From positions 30,073,400 to 30,137,399 of the forward strand of contig OX457041.1 of the NCBI GenBank assembly GCA_949752735.1: a DNA stretch of 64,000 nt. Reading direction: 5' to 3'. Position 1 is the first letter of the stretch. The number at the start of each line of letters is the position of its first letter. Both the position numbers and the translations under genes were made by a program. Below the pieces are notes generated by a model. It did no database searches. It was not told the origin of the DNA and worked only from the letters and a program-made list of their open reading frames with translations. Below, in pieces: positions 11,960 to 24,287 of this stretch. This stretch comes from Lumbricus terrestris. Taxonomy: Eukaryota; Annelida; Clitellata; Crassiclitellata; Lumbricidae.

Positions 11960-12031
<72 letters not shown>
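11754..12031 (+). repeat. Two further (ATT)n arrays after retroposon-like tails
   Basis: (TTA)n occupies 11754-11838 and (ATT)n 11959-12031. The second follows GCGTTGTAGCGCTGTATAGTG, a retroposon-like 3' tail, so this block probably holds truncated retroposon copies stacked next to the SINE at 11326. Confidence 0.65.
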
Positions 12032-12039
12032 TTGTCTTT

Positions 12040-12290
12040 CTCCATCTCGGTTTCCCACTTATCCGAAATTCTCCAAGACTCCATCCACTCATTAACCTAT
12101 GTGCTGCATCAACAATTTTCAATAACTGCCAAAAGATATTCTCCGGTTTTGTCACCTCATAGCTTATTATACCTTATAGCTTATCTCTCTTCTTCCTTCT
12201 CTCCTCTTAAAACCTGCCTCTTCTCGCGTGGTCTTGCGCACTATAGGAGCGCCTCTGGACTGTTCACCCTTCTAGATTCGCTTTGTAGAT
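12040..12290 (+). pseudogene. Possible LINE C-terminal tail
   Basis: The frame ending at 12290 contains SSSFSPLKTCLFSRGL, which resembles the FKSKLKTHLFS-type ending of many LINE ORF2 proteins (compare 43.5 kb in this window). No further domain is visible. Weak call. Confidence 0.25.
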
Positions 12291-12403
12291 GACTAAATAC
12301 GATACAATACAAGACAATATACAATTATGAATTTAATCGGTTGCTAGTGTGAAGTTTGAACTGATTGTTGTAAAGTGTCAGAAATATTATACATATATAT
12401 GCT

Positions 12404-13345
12404 GGTGACAGGACAATTACCCCCTGGACAATTACCCCCCGGACAATTACCCCCCGGACAACTACCCCCTGGACAACTACCCCCGTACCAATTACCCCCC
12501 GGACAACTACCCCCCGTGCCAATTACCTCCGGACAACTACCCCCCGTGCCAATTACCCCCCGGACAATTACCCCCGTACCAATTACCCCCCGGACAATTA
12601 CCCCCCCGTGCCAATAAAGAAGTCTATGTCGCGCTAAACGCAAGTTAGTGTTAAACGTTCAAGAAAAATGTTAAATAAAATCCAATCTAATAACGGTTGT
12701 AAGCTAGTTGTAGCGCCTGCCTAATAAACCATTTAAATGTTTATGCTTCCCTTTCTAAGATTTATAAAATTCCATCATGACTAGGTAAGGATAAATTAAG
12801 TAGACTGTGTGTATTGCATTGAATGGTCAGCTAAATATCATGCAAGAGCGTACAGGTAGCCTGAGAGCGAGAGAAACAGATACATAGAGAAAGACAGAGA
12901 GAGGAACAGAGGGCATGGAGTGCTAGAAGGAGGGATGTACGCAGATAGCTGAGAAATAATGACAGCAAGGAGTGTGTATAAGTGTGTCCAATATGTATTG
13001 TAGAGTGAGATATTGAAGAAAGATTCTACACAACAAAGTCACTTTAGGATAGGCTTTGGCAGCGTTGAAGGTCTGACAAATACGAAGATTATGACCATGA
13101 GAACGTTCGTTCCCTCACGCGTATACGAACAAGCTCACACTGTGCCACGGGGGGAGTAGTTGTCCGGGGTTATTGGTACGGGGGGTAATTGTCCGGGGGT
13201 AATTGGCACAGGGGGTAGTTGTCCGGGGGGTAATTGGCATGGGGGGTAGTTGTCCGGGGGGGGTAATTGTCCTGGGGGGTAATTGTCGGGGGGGGGGGGT
13301 AATTGTCCGGGGGGTAATTGTCCAGGGGGTAATTGCCCGAGAACC
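12404..13345. mobile_element. Foldback element 1 (TU-like), 15-bp repeat arms
   Basis: The left arm (12411-12614) is a tandem array of 15-bp units GGACAATTACCCCCC with some GTGCCAATTACCCCC units. The right arm (about 13147-13338) is the same array inverted. The interior (12615-13146) is non-coding. Seven bases lie outside the outermost unit on each side (GGTGACA, and GGTTCTC on the complement). TATATGCT is found just left of the element and 4 bp beyond its right end, so the target duplication is uncertain. Confidence 0.75.
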
Positions 13346-13874
13346 ATATTATATGCTACATCATAAATTTGCATATACCGGTAGGCCTAAAATTACCCAA
13401 CCTGGTCCCTATATATGGCCGGGTCCTAGGGTATTTGCCATCCTACCCTTTGTCCCCGGGTGTTGGTGCAAAACAGATATGGTTATTTTACATAGGTATA
13501 ATTGTTGTACCTATGTGTGCACGACGTCAATTATTCCGGGGTTGATTTTTTCGGGCAAAAGTAACATTTTGCCCCCCCCCACTGCTGAAATGTCCCCTAC
13601 GCATATGTGTGTGGGTCTATTATGTTGATACAGTTGTTTAGACCAATGCACGGTGACAAATTGCATGCTCTTTGTGACCTGCGAACTGCAATAAACTGCG
13701 ATGTAGGGCTACGTAATTAGTAGCCATACTCTAGTAGCCATGTTCCTTAAGAACATCAAAACTCTCTTATTTAGCCGAAGATGGGCCGGGAGAGCTCCTG
13801 AGTAGCCGACCTTGAAGAGGCTCTATATAAAATTCTCCAAATAAATGAATAAGCACTTTCATTTTTCTATGCAG
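13346..13874. other. Intron sequence with a SINE-tail remnant
   Basis: Contains a block at about 13775-13840 (GGAGAGCTCCTGAGT, then CCTTGAAGAGGCTCTATATAA) related to the shared SINE tail seen elsewhere, and at about 13540-13605 a fragment of the 44.5-kb MITE (CGGGCAAAAGTAACATTTTG). It ends in the pyrimidine-rich acceptor TTTTTCTATGCAG of gene A exon 2. Confidence 0.4.
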
Positions 13875-14339
13875 CATTTTCATGCTTCTGCTGCCTGGGA
13901 GGTGTTACTTCACTCTGCACGATTCGAACGATGAACATCACGGTTGACAATGAGATGTCCGAGCTCTACGTAGATGGTGTGAGGCAGAATAATCTGCCGA
14001 ATGCTAACAACTGGCTGAAGGCTGACAGCGTGGTGCTGCCCTGCGCGCCAAGAGTCATTGCCGTCAAGGGAACCGACGCTGGAGTCGTGGCTGGAATTCT
14101 GGCTTCAACTGCTGACGGTTTCATCATGACCAATTCCTCGTGGAAGTGCACGAGTGTCTACTACACAGGATGGCAGTTGGTTGGCTATGATGACTCATTC
14201 TGGCCTGCAGCGTATTCCATTGCAGACCATGTGACTTATCCGTGGACGTTCGTACAAGGGATCAGGAGAGACGCCTACTGGATCTGGACGCCAGGGTACG
14301 AAAGCGGAGATTCGGTTGTCTACTGCAGGAAAAACATAG
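13875..14339 (+). CDS. Gene A exon 2: domain copy 1 (divergent 5' half)
   Basis: A 465-bp exon, phase 1 at both ends, with acceptor TTTTTCTATGCAG and donor ATAG|GTGAGA. It encodes the end of the proposed signal peptide, then the first copy of the domain: ITVDNEMSELYVDG at the start, IAVKGTDAGVVAGILAST in the middle, SWKCTSVYYTGWQ, and DAYWIWTPGYESGDSVVYC near the end. The [x]LY[VI]DG...VIAV.GTD.G..AGI pattern resembles the galactose-binding-like beta-sandwich of carbohydrate-active enzymes, so an extracellular ligand-binding role is possible but unproven. The first 200 bp differ strongly from the other copies, whereas the part from about 14081 is nearly identical to them. Confidence 0.75.
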
Positions 14340-14778
14340 GTGAGACTGATATTTGAATAGATTATATATTCCATCGATGACTTTGACTTTACATGAACAA
14401 AATAAATTGTGAACGAAATGAGAGTATGAGACTAAATACAATTAATGCAACAGAATTCTTGAAGGACGCAAATGGTCTATATAGTTCAATTCGTCAAAAC
14501 TACCATTTCCATGGCCGTGGATTTTCCTGCTTCGCGTATACAGTATACACGTGGTCCTGTGTTTGTTTCCTTCTAACCAACTCTGAGCATTCGGAACTGA
14601 GAATAGGGGCCTAATTAACGTGTGTCATACTGAACTGATACAGATGTAGCAACAGCAATTAAGCACCATTAGTTCTGAACGATATTCTGGTCACCTGCCC
14701 AGCAGAAGCACTTACAAATTTAAAATATAGTGGTGTAGTTTTCAGATTTCTCTATTTGCATGTAGTATTTAGTTGCAG

Positions 14779-15017
14779 CAGGTCCGGATTAAGGCATGTT
14801 CAACATGTTCGGCCGAACAGGGCCCCCCACACGTTAGGGGGCCCGATACATGCGAGAAAAACTTTTTCGGACTAAAAAAGGTCGTCAGCTTTTTCGGCAG
14901 GGAAAAATCAGTAGGCCTATATTCTACAGAAATTTCGATCAAACGACTAAAAAAGGTAATCAGAATTTAGCAAAAAAATTCCCGAACACGGCCCACACAT
15001 TTCTTGATCCGGCCCTG
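14779..15017. mobile_element. MITE-A copy 1 (hAT type)
   Basis: The ends are CAGGTCCGGATTAAGGC and TTGATCCGGCCCTG, flanked by AGTTGCAG on both sides (14771-14778, 15018-15025). Related sequence occurs at 43.8-45.1 kb and 55.55 kb. Confidence 0.85.
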
Positions 15018-15286
15018 AGTTGCAGAAACATTGGCCATCATTTTTAGATTGACGTAACTTCTTAGAGTAGATAATAGGCTGTATATTTGTTGGTTTCTCG
15101 CAAAAACATGCGTTGTACGAGGTATACATACGCTGTAGGCCTATAATATTATATTATTGCGCATGTACGGTAAGCTTACATGTCTAACCATTATTACTTA
15201 CGAATTTATGATAATATATTAAAACTTAGGCCTGTTGTTAAAATTATAATCGCAAGCAATTATAGTTATTTTTTATTATTCTATCG

Positions 15287-15625
15287 CAGCGGTTCCCAAC
15301 CCGTGGCCCGCGGGCCAAAAGTGGCCCGCCTGGCCTTCAAAATTGGCCCGCAGCATCTCAATGAATTAAGAGAAATATATGTAAAAATTGACAATTTGGA
15401 CATGATAGAATATATAATTTTTCTATTACAAATTATTTTATTTTGATGTCTATAAATAACATCAAACATTGTATTTTGATTCAATTATAACAATGTTATA
15501 TGCTTTTAGTTAATTAAATTTTAGCCTTGTGGCCCCCTAATGTTTTTCAACTAAGAAAAAGTGGCCCTCGTGTCCTCCAACTTAAAAAAAGTGGCCCGAC
15601 AGTCAAAAAAGGTTGGGAACCACTG
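15287..15625. mobile_element. MITE-B copy 1 (hAT type)
   Basis: 339 bp with terminal inverted repeats CAGCGGTTCCCAACC and GGTTGGGAACCACTG, flanked by the 8-bp duplication TTCTATCG (15279-15286, 15626-15633). The interior is rich in GTGGCCCG blocks. No coding capacity; the small open frames across its edges are spurious. Confidence 0.9.
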
Positions 15626-16161
15626 TTCTATCGAATAAACCTACTGCATGCTTACGCGCTGGTTTCTTGTTAGGCCTAATTATTGAAATAGGTCTAATAG
15701 CGAACATCAAAATTATTGACTTATCTTTCTTATCCTCTTAAAATCAGCAAGAAACTGTCACTAGGCTAAATCTCTAAAACAATTACTCTGTACAAAATTC
15801 AAACAATGCCATACAAGTTAAATTTCAACATTACATGTATATACAGGGTCTACCGACCAATCTAATAATTATAGGCCTACCCTGGCTTCAACACGACTTG
15901 TATTGTTTGTTTTAAACTAAGCCCAGAAATTTAACTTTACAAATTCTTGCATTTGTTAAAGGCCAACTTTGCAAACATTTTACAGCTTCAAATTGCAGTA
16001 TTATCGCCGATTAAGTTTGCATGTACATGTAGTATAGTGCAGATACATGTATCAACTTATTAAGCTTCTTAAAGAAGTATACAAGATGCAATCTGGTCAT
16101 TGATTGCCTATAACAGCGACCGGAAAGTATGGCCTACTGGACGAAGCGACTGCATTAGAGT

Positions 16162-16476
16162 CCATGATGACTTGATGGTTTAGTCTTGATGTTTCATGAT
16201 GGTCATTGACGATGGTCTTGATGTTTCATGATGGTGATGACGATGGTTTTGATGTTTCATGATGATCATGACGATGGTTTTGATGTTTCATGATGGTCAT
16301 GACGATGTTTTGATGTTTCATGATGGTCATGACGATGGTCTTGATGTTTCCTGATGGTCATGACGATGGTCTTGATGTTTCATGATGGTCATGACGATGG
16401 TTTTGATATTTCATGATGGTCATGACGACGGTCTTGATGTTTCATGATGGTCATGACGATGGTCTTGATGTTTCAG
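16162..16476 (+). repeat. 31-bp minisatellite copy 1, ends in splice acceptor
   Basis: About ten units of a 31-bp repeat containing CTTGATGTTTCATGATGGTC. The last unit reads CTTGATGTTTCAG and forms the acceptor of exon 3. Confidence 0.9.
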
Positions 16477-16911
16477 GACCACGTCCAATATGTCCGTCTC
16501 GTAGTCTAGCCATCACGGTAGACAATGAAATGCGTCTTTACATCGACGGGGTTGAGAAGACTGGTCTGACAAACGCCGACGATTGGACGAAAGCCGACAC
16601 GGTTGCGCTACCGTGCGATACTAGCGTCATCGCTGTTCAAGGAACTGACGTTGGAGTCGTGGCTGGAATTCTGGCTTCAACTGATGACGGTTTCATCATG
16701 ACCAATTCCTCGTGGAAGTGTACGAGTGTCTACTACACAGGATGGCAGATGGTTGGCTATGATGACTCATTCTGGCCTGCAGCTTATTCCATTGCAGTCC
16801 ATGTGACTTATCCGTGGACGTTCGTACAAGGGATCAGGAGAGACGCCTACTGGATCTGGACGCCAGGGTACGAAGGCGGAGATTCGGTTGTCTACTGCAG
16901 GAAAAACATAG
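16477..16911 (+). CDS. Gene A exon 3: domain copy 2
   Basis: A 435-bp exon (145 codons, phase 1-1). After the acceptor it reads GPRPICPSRSLAITVDNEM, and it closes with VVYCRKNIG across the donor ATAG|GTAAGA. Four cysteines (ICPS, LPCD, WKCT, VYCRK) could form two disulfides. A GTD.GVVAGILAST segment sits mid-domain, and the second half is rich in Trp and Tyr (FWPAAYS, YPWTFVQGIRRDAYWIWT). There is one possible N-glycosylation site (NSS). The open frame continues upstream through the minisatellite, but the acceptor marks the real edge. Confidence 0.8.
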
Positions 16912-17346
16912 GTAAGACTGATATTTGAATAGATTATATATTCCATCGATGACTTTGACTTTACATGAACAAAATAAATTGTGAACGAAATGAGAGTATG
17001 AGACTAAATACAATTAATGCAACAGAATTCCTGAAGGACGCATATGGTCTATAGTTCAATTCGTCAAAACTACCATTTCCATGGCCGTGGATTTTCCTGC
17101 TTCGCATACAGTATACACGTGGTCCTGTGTTTGTTTCCTTCTAACCAACTCTGAGCATTCGGAACTGAGAATAGGGGCCTAATTAACGTGTGTCATACTG
17201 AACTGATACAGATGTAGCAACAGCAATTAAGCACCATTAGTTCTGAACGATATTCTGGTCACCTGCCCAGCAGAAGCACTTACAAATTTAAAATATAGTG
17301 GTGTAGTTTTCAAATTTCTCTATTTGCATGTAGTATTTAGTTGCAG

Positions 17347-17587
17347 CAGGTCCGAATTAAGGCATGTTCAACATATGTTCGGCCGAACAGGGCCCCCCAC
17401 ACGTTAGGGGGCCCGATACATGCGAGAAAAACTTTTTCGGACTAAAAAAGGTCGTCAGCTTTTTCGGCAGGGAAAAATCAGTAGGCCTATATTCTACAGA
17501 AATTTCGATCAAACGACTAAAAAAGGTAATCAGAATTTAGCAAAAAAATTCCCGAACACGGCCCACACATTTCTTGATCCGGCCCTG
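17347..17587. mobile_element. MITE-A copy 2
   Basis: Same insertion site and AGTTGCAG flanks as copy 1, so it was inherited through the unit duplication rather than inserted anew. Confidence 0.85.
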
Positions 17588-17856
17588 AGTTGCAGAAACA
17601 TTGGCCATCATTTTTAGATTGACGTAACTTCTTAGAGTAGATAATAGGCTGTATATTTGTTGGTTTCTCGCAAAAACATGCGTTGTACGAGGTATACATA
17701 CGCTGTAGGCCTATAATATTATATTATTGCGCATGTACGGTAAGCTTACATGTCTAACCATTATTACTTACGAATTTATGATAATATATTAAAACTTAGG
17801 CCTGTTGTTAAAATTATAATCGCAAGCAATTATAGTTATTTTTTATTATTCTATCG

Positions 17857-18195
17857 CAGCGGTTCCCAACCCGTGGCCCGCGGGCCAAAAGTGGCCCGCC
17901 TGGCCTTCAAAATTGGCCCGCAGCATCTCAATGAATTAAGAGAAATATATGTAAAAATTGACAATTTGGACATGATAGAATATATAATTTTTCTATTACA
18001 AATTATTTTATTTTGATGTCTATAAATAACATCAAACATTGTATTTTGATTCAATTATAACAATGTTATATGCTTTTAGTTAATTAAATTTTAGCCTTGT
18101 GGCCCCCTAATGTTTTTCAACTAAGAAAAAGTGGCCCTCGTGTCCTCCAACTTAAAAAAAGTGGCCCGACAGTCAAAAAAGGTTGGGAACCACTG
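17857..18195. mobile_element. MITE-B copy 2
   Basis: Same length (339 bp) and TTCTATCG flanks as copy 1. Virtually identical. Confidence 0.9.
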
Positions 18196-18731
18196 TTCTA
18201 TCGAATAAACCTACTGCATGCTTACGCGCTGGTTTCTTGTTAGGCCTAATTATTGAAATAGGTCTAATAGCGAACATCAAAATTATTGACTTATCTTTCT
18301 TATCCTCTTAAAATCAGCAAGAAACTGTCACTAGGCTAAATCTCTAAAACAATTACTCTGTACAAAATTCAAACAATGCCATACAAGTTAAATTTCAACA
18401 TTACATGTATATACAGGGTCTACCGACCAATCTAATAATTATAGGCCTACCCTGGCTTCAACACGACTTGTATTGTTTGTTTTAAACTAAGCCCAGAAAT
18501 TTAACTTTACAAATTCTTGCATTTGTTAAAGGCCAACTTTGCAAACATTTTACAGCTTCAAATTGCAGTATTATCGCCGATTAAGTTTGCATGTACATGT
18601 AGTATAGTGCAGATACATGTATCAACTTATTAAGCTTCTTAAAGAAGTATACAAGATGCAATCTGGTCATTGATTGCCTATAACAGCGACCGGAAAGTAT
18701 GGCCTACTGGACGAAGCGACTGCATTAGAGT

Positions 18732-19046
18732 CCATGATGACTTGATGGTTTAGTCTTGATGTTTCATGATGGTCATTGACGATGGTCTTGATGTTTCATG
18801 ATGGTGATGACGATGGTTTTGATGTTTCATGATGATCATGACGATGGTTTTGATGTTTCATGATGGTCATGACGATGTTTTGATGTTTCATGATGGTCAT
18901 GACGATGGTCTTGATGTTTCCTGATGGTCATGACGATGGTCTTGATGTTTCATGATGGTCATGACGATGGTTTTGATATTTCATGATGGTCATGACGATG
19001 GTCTTGATGTTTCATGATGGTCATGACGATGGTCTTGATGTTTCAG
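18732..19046 (+). repeat. 31-bp minisatellite copy 2
   Basis: Same length as copy 1 (315 bp) with the same variant units in the same order. Ends in TTTCAG. Confidence 0.9.
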
Positions 19047-19481
19047 GACCACGTCCAATATGTCCGTCTCGTAGTCTAGCCATCACGGTAGACAATGAAA
19101 TGCGTCTTTACATCGACGGGGTTGAGAAGACTGGTCTGACAAACGCCGACGATTGGACGAAAGCCGACACGGTTGCGCTACCGTGCGATACTAGCGTCAT
19201 CGCTGTTCAAGGAACTGACGTTGGAGTCGTGGCTGGAATTCTGGCTTCAACTGATGACGGTTTCATCATGACCAATTCCTCGTGGAAGTGTACGAGTGTC
19301 TACTACACAGGATGGCAGATGGTTGGCTATGATGACTCATTCTGGCCTGCAGCTTATTCCATTGCAGTCCATGTGACTTATCCGTGGACGTTCGTACAAG
19401 GGATCAGGAGAGACGCCTACTGGATCTGGACGCCAGGGTACGAAGGCGGAGATTCGGTTGTCTACTGCAGGAAAAACATAG
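19047..19481 (+). CDS. Gene A exon 4: domain copy 3
   Basis: 435 bp, phase 1-1. The predicted protein is identical to exon 3, and its flanking introns are almost identical too, so there has been no time for functional divergence. The donor is ATAG|GTAAGA. Confidence 0.8.
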
Positions 19482-19915
19482 GTAAGACTGATATTTGAAT
19501 AGATTATATATTCCATCGATGACTTTGACTTTACATGAACAAAATAAATTGTGAACGAAATGAGAGTATGAGACTAAATACAATTAATGCAACAGAATTC
19601 CTGAAGGACGCAAATGGTCTATAGTTCAATTCGTCAAAACTACCATTTCCATGGCCGTGGATTTTCCTGCTTCGCATACAGTATACACGTGGTCCTGTGT
19701 TTGTTTCCTTCTAACCAACTCTGAGCATTCGGAACTGAGAATAGGGGCCTAATTAACGTGTGTCATACTGAACTGATACAGATGTAGCAACAGCAATTAA
19801 GCACCATTAGTTCTGAACGATATTCTGGTCACCTGCCCAGCAGAAGCACTTACAAATTTAAAATAATATGTGTAGTTTTCAAATTTCTCTATTTGCATGT
19901 AGTATTTAGTTGCAG

Positions 19916-20156
19916 CAGGTCCGAATTAAGGCATGTTCAACATATGTTCGGCCGAACAGGGCCCCCCACACGTTAGGGGGCCCGATACATGCGAGAAAAA
20001 CTTTTTCGGACTAAAAAAGGTCGTCAGCTTTTTCGGCAGGGAAAAATCAGTAGGCCTATATTCTACAGAAATTTCGATCAAACGACTAAAAAAGGTAATC
20101 AGAATTTAGCAAAAAAATTCCCGAACACGGCCCACACATTTCTTGATCCGACCCTG
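19916..20156. mobile_element. MITE-A copy 3
   Basis: As the other copies. The right end has one substitution (GATCCGACCCTG). Confidence 0.85.
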
Positions 20157-20425
20157 AGTTGCAGAAACATTGGCCATCATTTTTAGATTGACGTAACTTC
20201 TTAGAGTAGATAATAGGCTGTATATTTGTTGGTTTCTCGCAAAAACATGCGTTGTACGAGGTATACATACGCTGTAGGCCTATAATATTATATTATTGCG
20301 CATGTACGGTAAGCTTACATGTCTAACCATTATTACTTACGAATTTATGATAATATATTAAAACTTAGGCCTGTTGTTAAAATTATAATCGCAAGCAATT
20401 ATAGTTATTTTTTATTATTCTATCG

Positions 20426-20764
20426 CAGCGGTTCCCAACCCGTGGCCCGCGGGCCAAAAGTGGCCCGCCTGGCCTTCAAAATTGGCCCGCAGCATCTCAA
20501 TGAATTAAGAGAAATATATGTAAAAATTGACAATTTGGACATGATAGAATATATAATTTTTCTATTACAAATTATTTTATTTTGATGTCTATAAATAACA
20601 TCAAACATTGTATTTTGATTCAATTATAACAATGTTATTTGCTTTTAGTTAATTAAATTTTAGCCTTGTGGCCCCCTAATGTTTTTCAACTAAGAAAAAG
20701 TGGCCCTCGTGTCCTCCAACTTAAAAAAAGTGGCCCGACAGTCAAAAAAGGTTGGGAACCACTG
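20426..20764. mobile_element. MITE-B copy 3
   Basis: 339 bp, TTCTATCG flanks. This is the last unit that carries MITE-B. Confidence 0.9.
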
Positions 20765-21300
20765 TTCTATCGAATAAACCTACTGCATGCTTACGCGCTG
20801 GTTTCTTGTTAGGCCTAATTATTGAAATAGGTCTAATAGCGAACATCAAAATTATTGACTTATCTTTCTTATCCTCTTAAAATCAGCAAGAAACTGTCAC
20901 TAGGCTAAATCTCTAAAACAATTACTCTGTACAAAATTCAAACAATGCCATACAAGTTAAATTTCAACATTACATGTATATACAGGGTCTACCGACCAAT
21001 CTAATAATTATAGGCCTACCCTGGCTTCAACACGACTTGTATTGTTTGTTTTAAACTAAGCCCAGAAATTTAACTTTACAAATTCTTGCATTTGTTAAAG
21101 GCCAACTTTGCAAACATTTTACAGCTTCAAATTGCAGTATTATCGCCGATTAAGTTTGCATGTACATGTAGTATAGTGCAGATACATGTATCAACTTATT
21201 AAGCTTCTTAAAGAAGTATACAAGATGCAATCTGGTCATTGATTGCCTATAACAGCGACCGGAAAGTATGGCCTACTGGACGAAGCGACTGCATTAGAGT

Positions 21301-21615
21301 CCATGATGACTTGATGGTTTAGTCTTGATGTTTCATGATGGTCATTGACGATGGTCTTGATGTTTCATGATGGTGATGACGATGGTTTTGATGTTTCATG
21401 ATGATCATGACGATGGTTTTGATGTTTCATGATGGTCATGACGATGTTTTGATGTTTCATGATGGTCATGACGATGGTCTTGATGTTTCCTGATGGTCAT
21501 GACGATGGTCTTGATGTTTCATGATGGTCATGACGATGGTTTTGATATTTCATGATGGTCATGACGATGGTCTTGATGTTTCATGATGGTCATGACGATG
21601 GTCTTGATGTTTCAG
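21301..21615 (+). repeat. 31-bp minisatellite copy 3
   Basis: 315 bp, matching copies 1 and 2 unit by unit. Ends in TTTCAG. Confidence 0.9.
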
Positions 21616-22050
21616 GACCACGTCCAATATGTCCGTCTCGTAGTCTAGCCATCACGGTAGACAATGAAATGCGTCTTTACATCGACGGGGTTGAGAAGAC
21701 TGGTCTGACAAACGCCGACGATTGGACGAAAGCCGACACGGTTGCGCTACCGTGCGATACTAGCGTCATCGCTGTTCAAGGAACTGACGTTGGAGTCGTG
21801 GCTGGAATTCTGGCTTCAACTGATGACGGTTTCATCATGACCAATTCCTCGTGGAAGTGTACGAGTGTCTACTACACAGGATGGCAGATGGTTGGCTATG
21901 ATGACTCATTCTGGCCTGCAGCTTATTCCATTGCAGTCCATGTGACTTATCCGTGGACGTTCGTACAAGGGATCAGGAGAGACGCCTACTGGATCTGGAC
22001 GCCAGGGTACGAAGGCGGAGATTCGGTTGTCTACTGCAGGAAAAACATAG
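21616..22050 (+). CDS. Gene A exon 5: domain copy 4
   Basis: 435 bp, phase 1-1, predicted protein identical to exons 3 and 4. It is the last exon with the TTTCAG acceptor. The intron after it lacks MITE-B and has several single-base changes shared only with the following intron. Confidence 0.8.
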
Positions 22051-22483
22051 GTAAGACTGATATTTGAATAGATTATATATTCCATCGATGACTTTGACTT
22101 TACATGAACAAAATAAATTGTGAACGAAATGAGAGTATGAGACTAAATGCAATTAATGCAACAGAATTCCTGAAGGACGCAAATGGTCTATAGTTCAATT
22201 CGTCAAAACTACCATTTCCATGGCCGTGGATTTTCCTGCTTCGCATACAGTATACACGTGGTCCTGTGTTTGTTTCCTTCTAACCAACTCTGAGCATTCG
22301 GAACTGAGAATAGGGCCTAATTAACGTGTGTCATACTGAACTGATACAGATGTAGCAACAGCAATTAAGCACCATTAGTTCTGAACGATATTCTGGTCAC
22401 CTGCCCAGCAGAAGCACTTACAAATTTAAAATAATATGTGTAGTTTTCAAATTTCTCTATTTGCATGTAGTATTTAGTTGCAG

Positions 22484-22726
22484 CAGGTCAGAATTAAGGC
22501 ATGTTCAACATATGTTCGGCCGAACAGGGCCCCCCACACGTTAGGGGGCCCGATACATGCGAGAAAAAACTTTTTCGGACTAAAAAAGGTCGTCAGCTTT
22601 TTCGGCAGGGAAAAATCAGTAGGCCTATATTCTACAGAAATTTCGATCAAACGACTAAAAAAAGGTAATCAGAATTCAGCAAAAAAATTCCGGAACACGG
22701 CCCACACATTTCTTGATCCGGCCCTG
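22484..22726. mobile_element. MITE-A copy 4
   Basis: Same site and flanks. It carries its own small differences (CAGGTCAGAATTAAGG left end, extra A bases in two runs). Confidence 0.85.
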
Positions 22727-22996
22727 AGTTGCAGAAACATTGGCCATCATTTTTAGATTGACGTAACTTCTTAGAGTAGATAATAGGCTGTGTATTTGTT
22801 GGTTTCTCGCAAAAACATGCGTTGTACGAGGTATACAACTATACATACGCTGTAGGCCTATAATATTATATTATTGCGCATGTACGGTAAGCTTGCATGT
22901 CTAACCATTATTACTTACGAATTTATGATAATATATTAAAACTTAGGCCTGTTGTTAAAATTATAATCGCAAGCAATTATAGTTATTTTTTTGTTA

Positions 22997-23004
22997 TTCT
23001 ATCG
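22997..23004. other. Empty MITE-B target site, unit 4
   Basis: A single TTCTATCG followed directly by AATAAGCC. The flanks match the MITE-B-bearing units on both sides, and there is no footprint. Confidence 0.9.
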
Positions 23005-23537
23005 AATAAGCCTACTGCATGTTTACGCGCTGGTTTCTTGTTAGGCCTAATTATTGAAATACTGTAGGTCTAATAGCGATCATCAAAATTATTGACTTAT
23101 CTTTCTTATCCTCTTAAAATCAGCAAGAAACTGTCACTAGGCTAAATCTCTAAAACAATTACTCTGTACAAAATTCAAACAATGCCATACAAGTTAAATT
23201 TCAACATTACATGTATATATAGGGTCTACCGACCAATCTAATAATTATAGGCCTACCCTGGCTTCAACACGACTTGTATTGTTTGTTTTAAACTAAGCCC
23301 AGAAATTTAACTTTACAAATTCTTGCATTTGTTAAAGGCCAACTTTGCAAACATTTTACAGCTTCAAATTGTAGTATTATCGCCAATTAAGTTTGCATGT
23401 ACATGTAGTATAGTGCAGATACATGTATCAACTTATTAAGCTTCTTAAAGAAGTATACAAGATGCAATCTGGTCATTGATTGCCTATAACAGCGACCGGA
23501 AAGTATGGCCTACTGGACGAAGCGACTGCATTAGAGT

Positions 23538-23852
23538 CAATGATGACTTGATGGTTTGGTCTTGATGTTTCATGATGGTCATTGACGATGGTCTTGATGT
23601 TTCATGATGGTGATGACGATGGTTTTGATGTTTCATGATGGTCATGACGATGGTTTTGATGTTTCATGATGGTCATGACGATGTTTTGATGTTTCATGAT
23701 GGTCATGACGATGGTCATGATGTTTCCTGATGGTCATGACGATGGTCTTGATGTTTCATGATGGTCATGACGATGGTTTTGATGTTTCATGATGGTCATG
23801 ACGACGGTCTTGATGTTTCATGATGGTCATGACGATGGTCTTGATGTTTAAG
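23538..23852 (+). repeat. 31-bp minisatellite copy 4, altered acceptor
   Basis: Same total length as copies 1-3 but with different variant units. The last unit reads CTTGATGTTTAAG instead of GTTTCAG, which keeps the AG. Confidence 0.85.
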
Positions 23853-24287
23853 GACCACGTCCTATATGTCCGTCTCGTAGTCTAGCCATCACGGTAGACA
23901 ATGAAATGCGTCTTTACATCGACGGGGTTGAGAAGACTGGTCTGACAAACGCCGACGATTGGACGAAAGCCGACACGGTTGCGCTACCGTGCGATACTAG
24001 CGTCATCGCTGTTCAAGGAACTGACGTTGGAGTCGTGGCTGGAATTCTGGCTTCAACTGATGACGGTTTCATCATGACCAATTCCTCGTGGAAGTGTACG
24101 AGTGTCTACTACACAGGATGGCAGATGGTTGGCTATGATGACTCATTCTGGCCTGCAGCTTATTCCACTGCAGTCCATGTGACTTATCCGTGGACGTTCG
24201 TACAAGGGATCAGGAGAGACGCCTACTGGATCTGGACGCCAGGGTACGAAGGCGGAGATTCGGTTGTCTACTGCAGGAAAAACATAG
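23853..24287 (+). CDS. Gene A exon 6: domain copy 5
   Basis: 435 bp, phase 1-1. Its acceptor is TTTAAG instead of TTTCAG. A C before AG is preferred, so splicing may be weaker. It has a silent CCA to CCT change at the PRPICPS start, shared with exon 7, and one replacement of its own (AAYSTAV in place of AAYSIAV). Confidence 0.75.

Noticed and set aside
15180..15484. Small frames conserved in three copies (also 17750-18054 and 20319-20623)
   Set aside because: They are conserved only because the introns were duplicated; they cross MITE-B ends and have no coding pattern.
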